From Vibrio vulnificus NBRC 15645 = ATCC 27562 (GTDB taxonomy: Bacteria; Pseudomonadota; Gammaproteobacteria; Enterobacterales; Vibrionaceae): DNA of 64,000 bases. The first letter of the stretch is position 1. Every line of letters starts with the position of its first letter. A program made the translations under genes and the position numbers. The stretch spans positions 1,550,001 to 1,614,000 of the forward strand of contig NZ_CP012882.1 in NCBI RefSeq assembly GCF_002224265.1, in the 5' to 3' direction. Of the stretch, positions 56,475 to 64,000 are shown piece by piece. The notes under the pieces were generated by a model. It was not told the DNA's origin. It did not search any database and worked only from the letters and a program-made list of their open reading frames with translations.

Positions 56475-57077
56475 TTACGCAAAACCTGGAATCAAATGAA
56501 GAGGTAACCTATCTAACATCAAGTAGAGATAGCTTTTGCCATAATCGGTTAATGTCCAAGCAAAACCCGCCATGTTAATCAGCGCCATCAGCCAGCTCAT
56601 GACCAAAAAGGGGGTATTACCGACTTTGTGACTCAAAACAACATGAGCAAAGAATGCTCCGGGCCAACCGCCAATCAATGCCAGAATATAAAACAACATT
56701 TCTGGTACTCTTGGCTTGCTCTCCTTGGCGGCAGAGACATCAAATGCGCAAATCACGAACGTGACTGCACTGATAAAAAAGTAATGTAGAACCGCCAATG
56801 CGGGGTAACGGAATAACCAAATACCCGCAAAAACAGCAGTGAGAAAAATAATGGCAACCCCGATTGCAAAAGAGAACACAAACGCTTTTTGTACAGCCAC
56901 CGCGATAACTTGACCATGCTTGTTGCGCTCAACCTCAAAGGTCACCACATCATCCAGCGCTGCTGTGCCAATAACTTCTGCTTTATTGAAATAAACCATC
57001 TCTCCTGAACCGTCGATTTTAATAAAACCATTACCTTTGTCTTGGCTCCATTGAGCGATTCTTCCTTTGTACGCCAT
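56475..57077 (-). CDS. Cold-shock domain and DUF1294 fusion protein
   Basis: Residues 1-65 form a cold-shock-like OB fold (YKGRIAQWSQDKGNGFIKID, then YFNKAEVIG); the RNP motif is degenerate. Residues 75-200 have four hydrophobic helices ending in DUF1294 (FYILALIGGWPGAFFAHVVL, then SHKVG). Nucleic-acid binding at the membrane is suggested by the layout but not shown. Length is 200 residues. Confidence 0.85.
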   Translation of the reverse strand: MAYKGRIAQWSQDKGNGFIKIDGSGEMVYFNKAEVIGTAALDDVVTFEVERNKHGQVIAVAVQKAFVFSFAIGVAIIFLTAVFAGIWLFRYPALAVLHYFFISAVTFVICAFDVSAAKESKPRVPEMLFYILALIGGWPGAFFAHVVLSHKVGNTPFLVMSWLMALINMAGFAWTLTDYGKSYLYLMLDRLPLHLIPGFA

Positions 57078-57212
57078 ACTTATGCCCCAAAAGTGATTGA
57101 TTTAACAGAACACAGCTCTCCTAGTGGATAAGTATAGGTCAGAATTCGACGGGCATTGGGTATATACTCAAACTAATCAAGTCAAAGGGATTTACTCAAA
57201 AGGATCGTTGTA

Positions 57213-58295
57213 ATGAAATGGACAGGTCAGTGTTTAGCAACCGTGCTAATGGGGTTGGTGTCGTTTTCCACTCTATGTGAGGAACTCAAGCTAAAGAAAA
57301 TCGCTTCGGGTTATCAAATTCCTTGGGGAATTGAATTTATCGACAGCGCCAACGCCGTCATTACCGAGAAAAATGGCCGTATCTCGTTGCTCGATGTCAC
57401 TCAAGGTCAGAAAACCCCACTCTATCAAGTCACCAATGTCGACGACTCAGGACAAGGCGGGTTACTTGATGTTGCCCTTTCCCCCATCACACGTCAGCAG
57501 CTCTATTTTACCTTTTCGAAAGAAGTCGACACTGGCACAACCGTGGTACTGGCCACTGCCCGTTTGCAAAACAAAGTGTTCTCCGACTGGCAAGAGCTGT
57601 TTGTCGCGGATGCTGCGTCAACAACCGGTCGCCACTTCGGTAGTCGTATCGCCTTTGATGACAGCAATCACCTTTATTTCTCCATTGGCGATCGTGGCGT
57701 TCGAGACAACGGGCAAGATCCGAGCAACCATGCAGCCACCATTTTGCGCCTAACACTGGATGGAAAAATACCCAACGACAATCCATTCATCGACAATAGT
57801 GAAGTGAAAAAGGAGATATGGAGCTTTGGCCATCGCAACCCACAAGGACTGTTTTTCGATGGCAAAACACAGCAACTCTGGTCTGTTGAGCATGGTCCAA
57901 GAGGGGGCGATGAGATTAACCTCATTCAAGCTGGAAAGAACTACGGCTGGGCCAAGACTTCTCATGGCAAAGAATATTGGGGTCCGATTCGCGTTGGAGA
58001 AGCCGATACACTGCCCGGCATCGAAGCGCCCAAATGGGTCTATATACCGTCTATTGCCCCAAGTAGCCTCATGTTCTATCGCGGTGAGCGTTACCCAAGC
58101 CTCAACGGCAAGCTGCTGATCGGCGCATTAAAGCTCACGCACATCAATGTGGTCAGCATCGAAAACGGCCAGCTCAAAGAGACTGACCGCTTATTTGAAA
58201 AACTCAACGAGCGAGTTCGAGACATCACCTTAAGCCCTGATGACTATCTCTATTTCACCACGGACAATGGCAACATTTACCAAGTGCTTCCGTAA
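57213..58295 (+). CDS. PQQ-dependent aldose sugar dehydrogenase (YliI type)
   Basis: This periplasmic quinoprotein oxidises aldose sugars with PQQ. A signal peptide (TVLMGLVSFSTLCEE region) precedes the six-bladed propeller: GYQIPWGIEFID, then GGLLDVALSP, HFGSRIAFDDSNHLYFSIGD, WSFGHRNPQGLFFD and HGPRGGDEINLI, which is the soluble glucose dehydrogenase pattern with Asp/His near the active site. AAGGA lies 8 bases before the ATG. No PQQ synthesis genes are seen here, so the cofactor may be taken up. Confidence 0.9.
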   Translation: MKWTGQCLATVLMGLVSFSTLCEELKLKKIASGYQIPWGIEFIDSANAVITEKNGRISLLDVTQGQKTPLYQVTNVDDSGQGGLLDVALSPITRQQLYFTFSKEVDTGTTVVLATARLQNKVFSDWQELFVADAASTTGRHFGSRIAFDDSNHLYFSIGDRGVRDNGQDPSNHAATILRLTLDGKIPNDNPFIDNSEVKKEIWSFGHRNPQGLFFDGKTQQLWSVEHGPRGGDEINLIQAGKNYGWAKTSHGKEYWGPIRVGEADTLPGIEAPKWVYIPSIAPSSLMFYRGERYPSLNGKLLIGALKLTHINVVSIENGQLKETDRLFEKLNERVRDITLSPDDYLYFTTDNGNIYQVLP

Positions 58296-58298
58296 ACC

Positions 58299-59291
58299 TC
58301 ACTCAAGGGAGACACTGACCGTTTGCTGCTCGAAGTCTATCGTCATCATAGAGCCAAGGGGCACCGTAAGCATAGGATGGGTATGGCAACTGTCGAAGTC
58401 CCATAAAATTGGCACCGATTGACCATTGAGTACTTCGTTCAAGACATCAATCGGTTGTCTTCCTGTTTCCTTGTGGTTAAACAGCTCATGCTTACCCAAC
58501 ACGATAGCCCCGACCTTGTCGAACACGCCATTGAGTTTCAACATCGCAAAAGCGCGTTCCACCACTTCAATGCCTTGCAAGCAATCTTCCAACAACAAGA
58601 TATCGCCTTGCTGGATTTCTGGCATGTAAGGCGAGGCCCAAATCCCAGACATGGTATTGAGGTTGCCACCAATGATTCTACCTGTCACCACGCCCTGTCC
58701 TGCAAAATACCATTGGTTTGGGTTAGTGTGTTTACTGGTCGATTGCAAATGCCAAGGCACATACTCATCGCTCCAGCCTTGTGGCATTACATAGGTGTGA
58801 TGCAGATTTTCGAGCGTTTGGACAATGTCGGTAAAAGATTGGAACGTTTCATCCACCAACGGAGGAAACTCCCCCAGTGACGCGACTAAAGCTGGGCCAT
58901 AGAAGGTCACGATGCCCGTTTGCGCATAAATGCCCATCAGGAGTGCGGTCACATCCGAATAACCGACGATGATTTTCGGATCGTCGCGAAGCGCTTGGTA
59001 ATCCAGATAAGGGAGCAATGAGTTGCTATTGTAACCACCAATGGTCGACATAATGCATCGCACTTCAGGATCGCGAATCAGTGCATTAAGCTCTTCAACA
59101 CGCTCGGCAATCGAGCCCGAGCGATAAGTATCACTCTTTCCCGTTAGGCTCCCCGCTTTCAGTTGGTAGCCCCGTTTCTCAACGTATTGTTTCGCCCGCG
59201 CAAAACGCTCTGGCGCAAAGTGCGTCGCGGGAGAAGATGGTGAGAAAAAGCCTATCGTATCGCCAGGCTTAAGTGATTTGGGGATGATCAT
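58299..59291 (-). CDS. LD-carboxypeptidase family S66 protein (MccF-like)
   Basis: This serine peptidase fold is shared by murein LD-carboxypeptidase LdcA and the microcin C7 immunity protein MccF. It starts MIIPKSLKPGDTIGFFSPSS and carries the nucleophile region KIIVGYSDVTALLMGIY near residue 112, with GGNLNTMSGIW and ILLEDCLQGIEVVERAF later. The 330-residue length and long C-terminal part are nearer to MccF. The start at 59291 has AAGGAG about 10 bases upstream. Which substrate it uses cannot be told. Confidence 0.85.
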   Translation of the reverse strand: MIIPKSLKPGDTIGFFSPSSPATHFAPERFARAKQYVEKRGYQLKAGSLTGKSDTYRSGSIAERVEELNALIRDPEVRCIMSTIGGYNSNSLLPYLDYQALRDDPKIIVGYSDVTALLMGIYAQTGIVTFYGPALVASLGEFPPLVDETFQSFTDIVQTLENLHHTYVMPQGWSDEYVPWHLQSTSKHTNPNQWYFAGQGVVTGRIIGGNLNTMSGIWASPYMPEIQQGDILLLEDCLQGIEVVERAFAMLKLNGVFDKVGAIVLGKHELFNHKETGRQPIDVLNEVLNGQSVPILWDFDSCHTHPMLTVPLGSMMTIDFEQQTVSVSLE

Positions 59292-59340
59292 GACGTCACG
59301 ACTCCTTTTACTGACGTTATCTACCTGATGTTTCTTATTA

Positions 59341-60417
59341 TCAACACTCTGCATTTGCTAAGTAAGCCAACACTTCACGCAACTGATCATCTGCGATGTT
59401 GAGCAGTCTATCGCCCACATACCACTCGAAGATCGATTGTTCAGGGTGCTGCGTGGTTTGCGGATGCCCTAACCAAACGCCTTTTTGCTCGGCCACTCGG
59501 TCACGCAACTCGATGGCATTTTCAAGGCTCAGCGGCACAATCAAATGCAGCATGTTCGCTTGCGGTTCATAAGGGCTGACGGCCAATTGTGGGAACTCGC
59601 GGAGGATTTGGTAGATCTGCTGTGTGCGCGCAAACAGCGCCGGCATTTTCGCCAATTGTTGATCAAACTGCATTGCAGCAGACACCACGTAAGGCGTGCG
59701 ATGATATACATTGCCACCTTGGCGCTTCATCCAAATCGACGCCTGCTCGATGAATTTTTTGTCTCCGAGTAGTAATGATCCCCCTAAGCCATTGATGCCC
59801 TTATAGAGAGAGACATAAGCCGACTGAAAACCCGTGGCAATCTCTTTGTATGACTTTTGATAATAGGCCGCGCACTCCCATAAACGAGCGCCATCCATAT
59901 GGAGGTGAATGTCGCGGTGTTCACACTCGGCTTTGATGTCATTGAGTTCGTCCCAACTTGGCAATTGCCCACCTAGCTCACGCATTGGCAGCTCATACAA
60001 GACTGCTGAAATTTCATCTGGCCAAGCGTTGAGATCTATTGCTGTCCAAGGTCGGAACATATCGCCTAAAGGCAAGATGGAAAAACGATTCTGCAGTTGA
60101 TAACCCTGACGTTCAAAACGATAAATATGGCTGGATTCATGCATCGCTACCACAGGATTGCGTTTTTTACGGCATACCAACTCAAGGGCAGTGGCCTGCG
60201 TCATGGTGCCCGTAATAACAAACAAACCCGCTTCAAAGCCTAAAAGGTCGGCCACTTTTTGTTGAAATGAGTTGATGAATTCCCCATCACCATACACATC
60301 GTGCTTCACTTGGTGCTCTTCACACCATTTCGCCATCGCGTAGAAATGTTCTGCTGGGCTTTGCTCGTGATTGCCCGCAATAATGGTGTGGCAATGCGCA
60401 CGTAAATCCTTTTTCAT
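59341..60417 (-). CDS. Threonine aldolase family PLP protein
   Basis: This 358-residue aldolase/beta-eliminating lyase family protein has the cofactor features HLHMDGARLWECAAYY and VSLYKGINGLGGSLLLGD, with the PLP lysine near residue 205. It is less than half similar by eye to the ltaE product at 21.4 kb, notably in a longer N-terminus with DVYGDGEFINSFQQK. Substrate is probably a beta-hydroxy amino acid. The ATG at 60417 has AAGGA 8 bases upstream. Confidence 0.85.
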   Translation of the reverse strand: MKKDLRAHCHTIIAGNHEQSPAEHFYAMAKWCEEHQVKHDVYGDGEFINSFQQKVADLLGFEAGLFVITGTMTQATALELVCRKKRNPVVAMHESSHIYRFERQGYQLQNRFSILPLGDMFRPWTAIDLNAWPDEISAVLYELPMRELGGQLPSWDELNDIKAECEHRDIHLHMDGARLWECAAYYQKSYKEIATGFQSAYVSLYKGINGLGGSLLLGDKKFIEQASIWMKRQGGNVYHRTPYVVSAAMQFDQQLAKMPALFARTQQIYQILREFPQLAVSPYEPQANMLHLIVPLSLENAIELRDRVAEQKGVWLGHPQTTQHPEQSIFEWYVGDRLLNIADDQLREVLAYLANAEC

Positions 60418-60519
60418 CAAAGATTTCCTTCTGATTTTCGAGACATGTTCAACTTATCGTCGTATAAAACTCAAGTAAAGGGATAAACTCTTTTTAATGC
60501 CACAAACATAAGGGCGCTC

Positions 60520-61131
60520 ATGAAACCAATCACATTAGAAATCAATGAAATACGAGCCATTATTTTTGATTTGGACAACACCCTTGTCAGCTGTGAACTC
60601 AATTTTTCACAGCTTCGTCAACAGCTCGGTTGCCCGCAGGAGATCGACCTACTTTGCTTTGTGGAGGCAATGACCGATAAGCATGCACAACGGCACGCAG
60701 AGCAAACTATTTTGGATCATGAACTGTCCGACGCCAAACACGCTCAGCCATTACCTGGCTGCCACGCCCTGCTTCACTACTTGAAACAGCAGCAAATCAA
60801 ATCAGCAATCGTGACTCGGAATTGCTTGCAAGCCAGTCAGCTCAAGCTCGAACAGACACAAATAGACATCGAGCATTTGATCACTCGTGAACACTGCGCG
60901 CCAAAACCCGACCCAGAAGCCCTAATTCACTTGGCAACACAATGGCAACTCAAGAGTCATCAAATACTGTATGTGGGGGATTATCTTTACGATCTTGAGG
61001 CGGCCTACAACGCAGATATGCCCTCTTGCCTTGTGACCAATGGGGAAGATAAAGGGTTCGCCAGCTTAGCGTCCATCACGGTCACTAGGCTGGATGAGTT
61101 ACTAGAAAAACTGCAACAAAGAGATGTTTAA
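60520..61131 (+). CDS. HAD family hydrolase
   Basis: This cytoplasmic phosphatase of the haloacid dehalogenase superfamily has motif I IFDLDNTLVS (residues 15-24, with the nucleophile Asp), motif II AIVTRN, the motif III Lys in CAPKPDPEA, and motif IV YVGDYLYDLEAA. It has the helical cap of phosphoglycolate-phosphatase-like members. Length is 203 residues. The substrate is unknown. Confidence 0.88.
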   Translation: MKPITLEINEIRAIIFDLDNTLVSCELNFSQLRQQLGCPQEIDLLCFVEAMTDKHAQRHAEQTILDHELSDAKHAQPLPGCHALLHYLKQQQIKSAIVTRNCLQASQLKLEQTQIDIEHLITREHCAPKPDPEALIHLATQWQLKSHQILYVGDYLYDLEAAYNADMPSCLVTNGEDKGFASLASITVTRLDELLEKLQQRDV

Positions 61132-61177
61132 CTAAAGCGATTTTTCGCCAAAAGAAACGTTTAATTAAGCATTAAAG

Positions 61178-61215
61178 CCCCTAACCGCTGGCGTTGCTGC
61201 GCCAACGGTTAGGGG
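61178..61215. terminator. Hairpin between the HAD gene and glpC
   Basis: A 16-bp stem (CCCCTAACCGCTGGCG) with one mismatch and a 6-base loop lies between convergent genes. T runs are short on both sides, so it may act more as a bidirectional barrier than as a classic terminator. Confidence 0.65.
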
Positions 61216-61238
61216 ATATTCCGATGAGCGATTGCTGT

Positions 61239-62462
61239 TTATTCCAGCGCCATCGCTAACAAGCTGATGGGATGAATGGTCTCCAATTGGGTATTTTCTT
61301 CAATTTGCCATTTACAGGTTTCGCAATCGGTAATGGCGAAATCCGCTTGCGACGTTTTTATCGTCTCAAATAAGTGGGAACCAATTTTCATCGACGTTTG
61401 GTAGTTTTCTTCTTTAAAGCCATAAGTGCCCGCTAAGCCACAGCACTCACTGTCTAACACCACCAACTCTAGTCCAGGGATCATGCGTAATAGCTCTAAA
61501 GTGAACATCACATTGCCGCTGCGCTCAAGGTGACAAGGCGTGTGATACACCACTTTTTTGTTAATCGGCTTCATGGATGGTGCATAGCCATTCATAAAGG
61601 CTTTCAGTAAAAAGCGAGTCACGTACTCGATTCGATTCACCACATGCTGATTTTCAACGCCCAACACGTGTGGGTATTCTTGTTGCAACGTAAAAGAACA
61701 GGTCGAAGAGGTGGAAATCACCGTTCTGTCTTGCTCCACCGATTGCTCAATCATGCTGATGTTAAGATTGGCATTTTTACGTGCTTTCTCATGAAAACCG
61801 TTGGCAATTAAAGGCACGCCACAGCATTTCTCTTTTTTCAGCAACTGCACTCCGTACCCCATCGCATTGAGCACTTTTACCAAATCTTTGCCAAGCTGTG
61901 GATGGTTATAATTCACATAGCAGCCGTGGAAGTAACTGACCTGACGGGCAAACTGTGCTTGGGTTTGCGCTTGCTTCTTGTACCAACTGCGAAACGTTCC
62001 GTGCGAATACTTCGGCAGATCTTTGTGCTTATCCACGCCGATGGTTTTGTGCATCAAACTTTTCACCGGTTTCAAACTGGTGATTTTATTGACGATAGGC
62101 GCAACTGGCGTGGCTAACGAGCCAAACAAATCCGTATGGCTTAACACAAAATCGCGCATTAACTTAGGATTGAGCGTCTTCTTGCCATATTTTCCTCGCG
62201 CAACCGCAATGATGTCTCCGATTTTTACCCCAGAAGGGCAAGCGGTTTCGCAGCGTTTACAGTTGGTGCATAACTTGAGTAAGTCGTCGTAGTATTCCGG
62301 ATTTTTTAAGCGTAGACGCTCGCCATCTGGCCCAGACTGTTTTGGCCCTGGGTATTGTGGGTTGGCTTTTGCTACTGGGCAGTAAACCGTACAGACAGTG
62401 CACTTAATGCATTGATCAAACGTGGTATTGGTTGGCGCATGTTTGGCAAAGGCATTCATCAT
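61239..62462 (-). CDS. glpC: Anaerobic glycerol-3-phosphate dehydrogenase subunit C
   Basis: GlpC anchors GlpAB to the membrane and passes electrons to menaquinone during anaerobic respiration. Two ferredoxin-type clusters are seen, CIKCTVCTVYCPVA (about 20-33) and CTNCKRCETACPSG (about 65-78), and two CCG motifs later (KCCGVPL, ECCGLAG). The ATG at 62462 overlaps the glpB stop by 4 bases (ATGA); the frame continues 3 codons upstream. Length is 407 residues. Confidence 0.95.
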   Translation of the reverse strand: MMNAFAKHAPTNTTFDQCIKCTVCTVYCPVAKANPQYPGPKQSGPDGERLRLKNPEYYDDLLKLCTNCKRCETACPSGVKIGDIIAVARGKYGKKTLNPKLMRDFVLSHTDLFGSLATPVAPIVNKITSLKPVKSLMHKTIGVDKHKDLPKYSHGTFRSWYKKQAQTQAQFARQVSYFHGCYVNYNHPQLGKDLVKVLNAMGYGVQLLKKEKCCGVPLIANGFHEKARKNANLNISMIEQSVEQDRTVISTSSTCSFTLQQEYPHVLGVENQHVVNRIEYVTRFLLKAFMNGYAPSMKPINKKVVYHTPCHLERSGNVMFTLELLRMIPGLELVVLDSECCGLAGTYGFKEENYQTSMKIGSHLFETIKTSQADFAITDCETCKWQIEENTQLETIHPISLLAMALE

Positions 62463-63775
62463 AGTACGCACTCCTCTTCAACGCTCATTGCTTGCTTAAG
62501 TCCCATCGCCCTTTGAACGGCGGCCAGCGCAGTAGATACTGCTACGCCTCCACCCGAGCCTTCAAATACCGGGTCATAACCCGACAACACGGAGCCGCAG
62601 CAGTAAAGGTTTTGGCATACTTGCCCATTTAATGAAGGACGAAACATCGCATCCGTTTCCACGCCAAACGCCATGAATGGATGCCCAGATGCGCTAAAGA
62701 ATTGATCGTTTCGCCACTGACGGCGATGGGGCTTAGCCACCATATCCAAACCAAAAATAGGTTCCACAATCTTGTCCAAACTGGCTTTGAGCCCTTGGCT
62801 GAAGTAACTGCCTGACGCCAAAATGTAGGCGTTGGCGTGCAGTGGAATGTCGCCGAGATTACGCGTGGCAATCGACACCAAGTGGCCTTGTGCATCCCAC
62901 TCACCCGAGAGCACTTGATCCCCTTTTAATAACACGCCCCCCAGTTTCAAGAAGCGTTTTTGCAAGGCTTCTTCGATGCGAATACCCAGTAAAGACGGTG
63001 GCATGGTCGGCACTTCATGCAACGTGAGATTGGTCTGACGACGCAACTGCTGCAACAGAACCAGTCCGTCACCGTTGCCCATGATCGCAGGCATGATGAC
63101 CAGATCCTCTTGAGTGGCATGTTTCATCAGTTGGTGACATAAACTGTTGAATGCTTGAGGCAGCTTGAGCAAGCGCGCAATATCAATAGAACGCAGCTCA
63201 TTGGGGTTGCGACGCAAGGCTTCACAACCTGGAATCGTTACCTGAATTTCACCAATTTCGCAGTGCTGAAAATCAGGGTGTTTTTTGAGATTGTCTTTGG
63301 CCAACAGTGGCTGGAAATCTCGATAGCCATCCACCGCAACAAACAGAATGCGTTTGAACGGCACTGTTTTGGTGTGACGATGAACGAACGGCTGAGACAA
63401 CCAGGTTGGCTTTAAAGTGCCAAGTGGTGTAATGCGATAGTGGTTCGTTTCGTCTTCTTGGCTGTGTAACGGAATGCCTTGAGCATTGAGCTGCTCTACC
63501 AACCAATGCAGGGAACGTTTCACTGAAGTCGCCGACATTTTGGCATAAGGGTGTTCAGGATGTCTCTTCGCCAACGTATCTATCGCATCAAAGGGTTGAT
63601 GAACCGCCTCGCCAGATGGCAACTTGCCCAGAACATCGATTGATCCAGAAGAAAAATGCAACGCGCTTTGGCCTTGGCTAATGAGTACGGTTTTCTTGCC
63701 CTCTTCTAATGCTTTGAGCGCCGCACAGTAACCCGCGATGCCACCGCCAATCACAGCAATATCGTAATTTAACAT
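62459..63775 (-). CDS. glpB: Anaerobic glycerol-3-phosphate dehydrogenase subunit B
   Basis: GlpB is the flavoprotein electron-transfer subunit of the GlpABC complex. The N-terminal Rossmann motif YDIAVIGGGIAGYCAALKAL (residues 4-23) binds FAD, and LYCCGSVLSGYDPVFEGSGGG near 385-405 is the C-terminal flavin contact. The 438-residue length is a little over the E. coli protein. It overlaps the glpA end by 7 bases. Confidence 0.94.
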   Translation of the reverse strand: MLNYDIAVIGGGIAGYCAALKALEEGKKTVLISQGQSALHFSSGSIDVLGKLPSGEAVHQPFDAIDTLAKRHPEHPYAKMSATSVKRSLHWLVEQLNAQGIPLHSQEDETNHYRITPLGTLKPTWLSQPFVHRHTKTVPFKRILFVAVDGYRDFQPLLAKDNLKKHPDFQHCEIGEIQVTIPGCEALRRNPNELRSIDIARLLKLPQAFNSLCHQLMKHATQEDLVIMPAIMGNGDGLVLLQQLRRQTNLTLHEVPTMPPSLLGIRIEEALQKRFLKLGGVLLKGDQVLSGEWDAQGHLVSIATRNLGDIPLHANAYILASGSYFSQGLKASLDKIVEPIFGLDMVAKPHRRQWRNDQFFSASGHPFMAFGVETDAMFRPSLNGQVCQNLYCCGSVLSGYDPVFEGSGGGVAVSTALAAVQRAMGLKQAMSVEEECVL

Positions 63776-64000
63776 GATGCGTTCTCCTCATCTGCTGCGG
63801 TCGGTAGTTCACTGGCACCGAATAGCCCTTCGTAAATCCAATAGCTAAATTCAGATTCTCGCAATGCATCCCCCCAGAAGATGGGTTTCACCCCTTTCCA
63901 ACGTTCTTCCAAAAACTCCGTCAGTAAATGGGCGCTAACCGTACCGTCAAGATGCCCATACTGACTAAACAAACTCGCGGCGCGGTAACTACACAGTTCC
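63769..64000 (-). CDS. glpA: Anaerobic glycerol-3-phosphate dehydrogenase subunit A, C-terminal end (cut by window edge)
   Basis: The last 76 codons of glpA, reading ELCSYRAASLFSQYGHLDGT, then VSAHLLTEFLEERWKGVKPI and ending AADEENASC. The segment matches the C-terminus of the catalytic FAD subunit as I recall it from E. coli (FSQYG, ERWKG, FWGDALRE-like). The start and the glp promoter lie beyond base 64000. The order glpA-glpB-glpC is the usual one. Confidence 0.88.
   Translation of the reverse strand, partial: ELCSYRAASLFSQYGHLDGTVSAHLLTEFLEERWKGVKPIFWGDALRESEFSYWIYEGLFGASELPTAADEENASC

Noticed and set aside
1..64000. Insertion sequences, prophage, integron cassettes, CRISPR arrays or rRNA
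   Set aside because: No transposase or integrase reading frame, no long terminal inverted repeats, no regularly spaced direct repeats and no rRNA-like stretch were seen.

Overview
The window looks like chromosome II of a Vibrio, close to V. vulnificus or the Harveyi clade. Supporting this are a Qrr quorum-sensing small RNA, a GbpA chitin-binding protein, a complete ribose operon, RavA/ViaA, anaerobic glycerol-3-phosphate dehydrogenase (glpABC), a vibriolysin-type M4 protease, several chemotaxis proteins and moderate GC content. Species cannot be fixed from sequence reading alone. No insertion sequence, integrase, CRISPR array, rRNA or convincing tRNA was seen; the region reads as ordinary, densely coding chromosome.

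Layout. 1-9.3 kb: sbcC (cut by the window edge) and sbcD, a decayed gene remnant, an Aer-like PAS chemoreceptor, the ribosome-assembly GTPase ylqF/rbgA, a GNAT acetyltransferase, a delta-9 type fatty-acid desaturase behind two FabR-like palindromes, and cheV. 9.5-15.7 kb: rbsDACBKR on the minus strand with a 26-bp perfect operator palindrome. 15.8-24.3 kb: LysE exporter, Mpo1-like protein, YjbR protein, viaA-ravA, then a NUDIX, threonine aldolase and cytochrome c set, convergent with an aldehyde dehydrogenase. 24.4-30.3 kb: YfcC transporter with a desuccinylase-like hydrolase, PAP2 phosphatase, the Qrr small RNA with its sigma-54 promoter and two LuxO-type boxes, an ASCH protein, a START protein and RarD.

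30.4-44.1 kb: gbpA behind a probable c-di-GMP-I riboswitch, a PLP decarboxylase-like protein, a Cache chemoreceptor, TSUP permease, a PPP-type phosphatase, a serine-type amino acid symporter, a 33-residue membrane peptide, STAS-like and PilZ proteins, an M16-like protein without its catalytic module, and the M4 protease. 44.1-49.8 kb: an MgtC/DUF4010 protein and an RND efflux pair whose promoter carries two TetR-like palindromes. 49.9-57.1 kb: a cluster of poorly known envelope proteins, a membrane protein with a possible winged-helix tail, a rhodanese, a 37-residue membrane peptide, a YegD-like Hsp70, an iron alcohol dehydrogenase and a cold-shock/DUF1294 fusion. 57.2-64 kb: PQQ sugar dehydrogenase, LD-carboxypeptidase, a second aldolase-fold enzyme, a HAD phosphatase and glpABC (glpA cut by the window end).

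Common themes are signalling (quorum sensing through Qrr and a LuxR/SmcR-like site, c-di-GMP through the riboswitch and PilZ, chemotaxis through two receptors and CheV), sugar and glycerol-phosphate use, and chitin and protein breakdown outside the cell.
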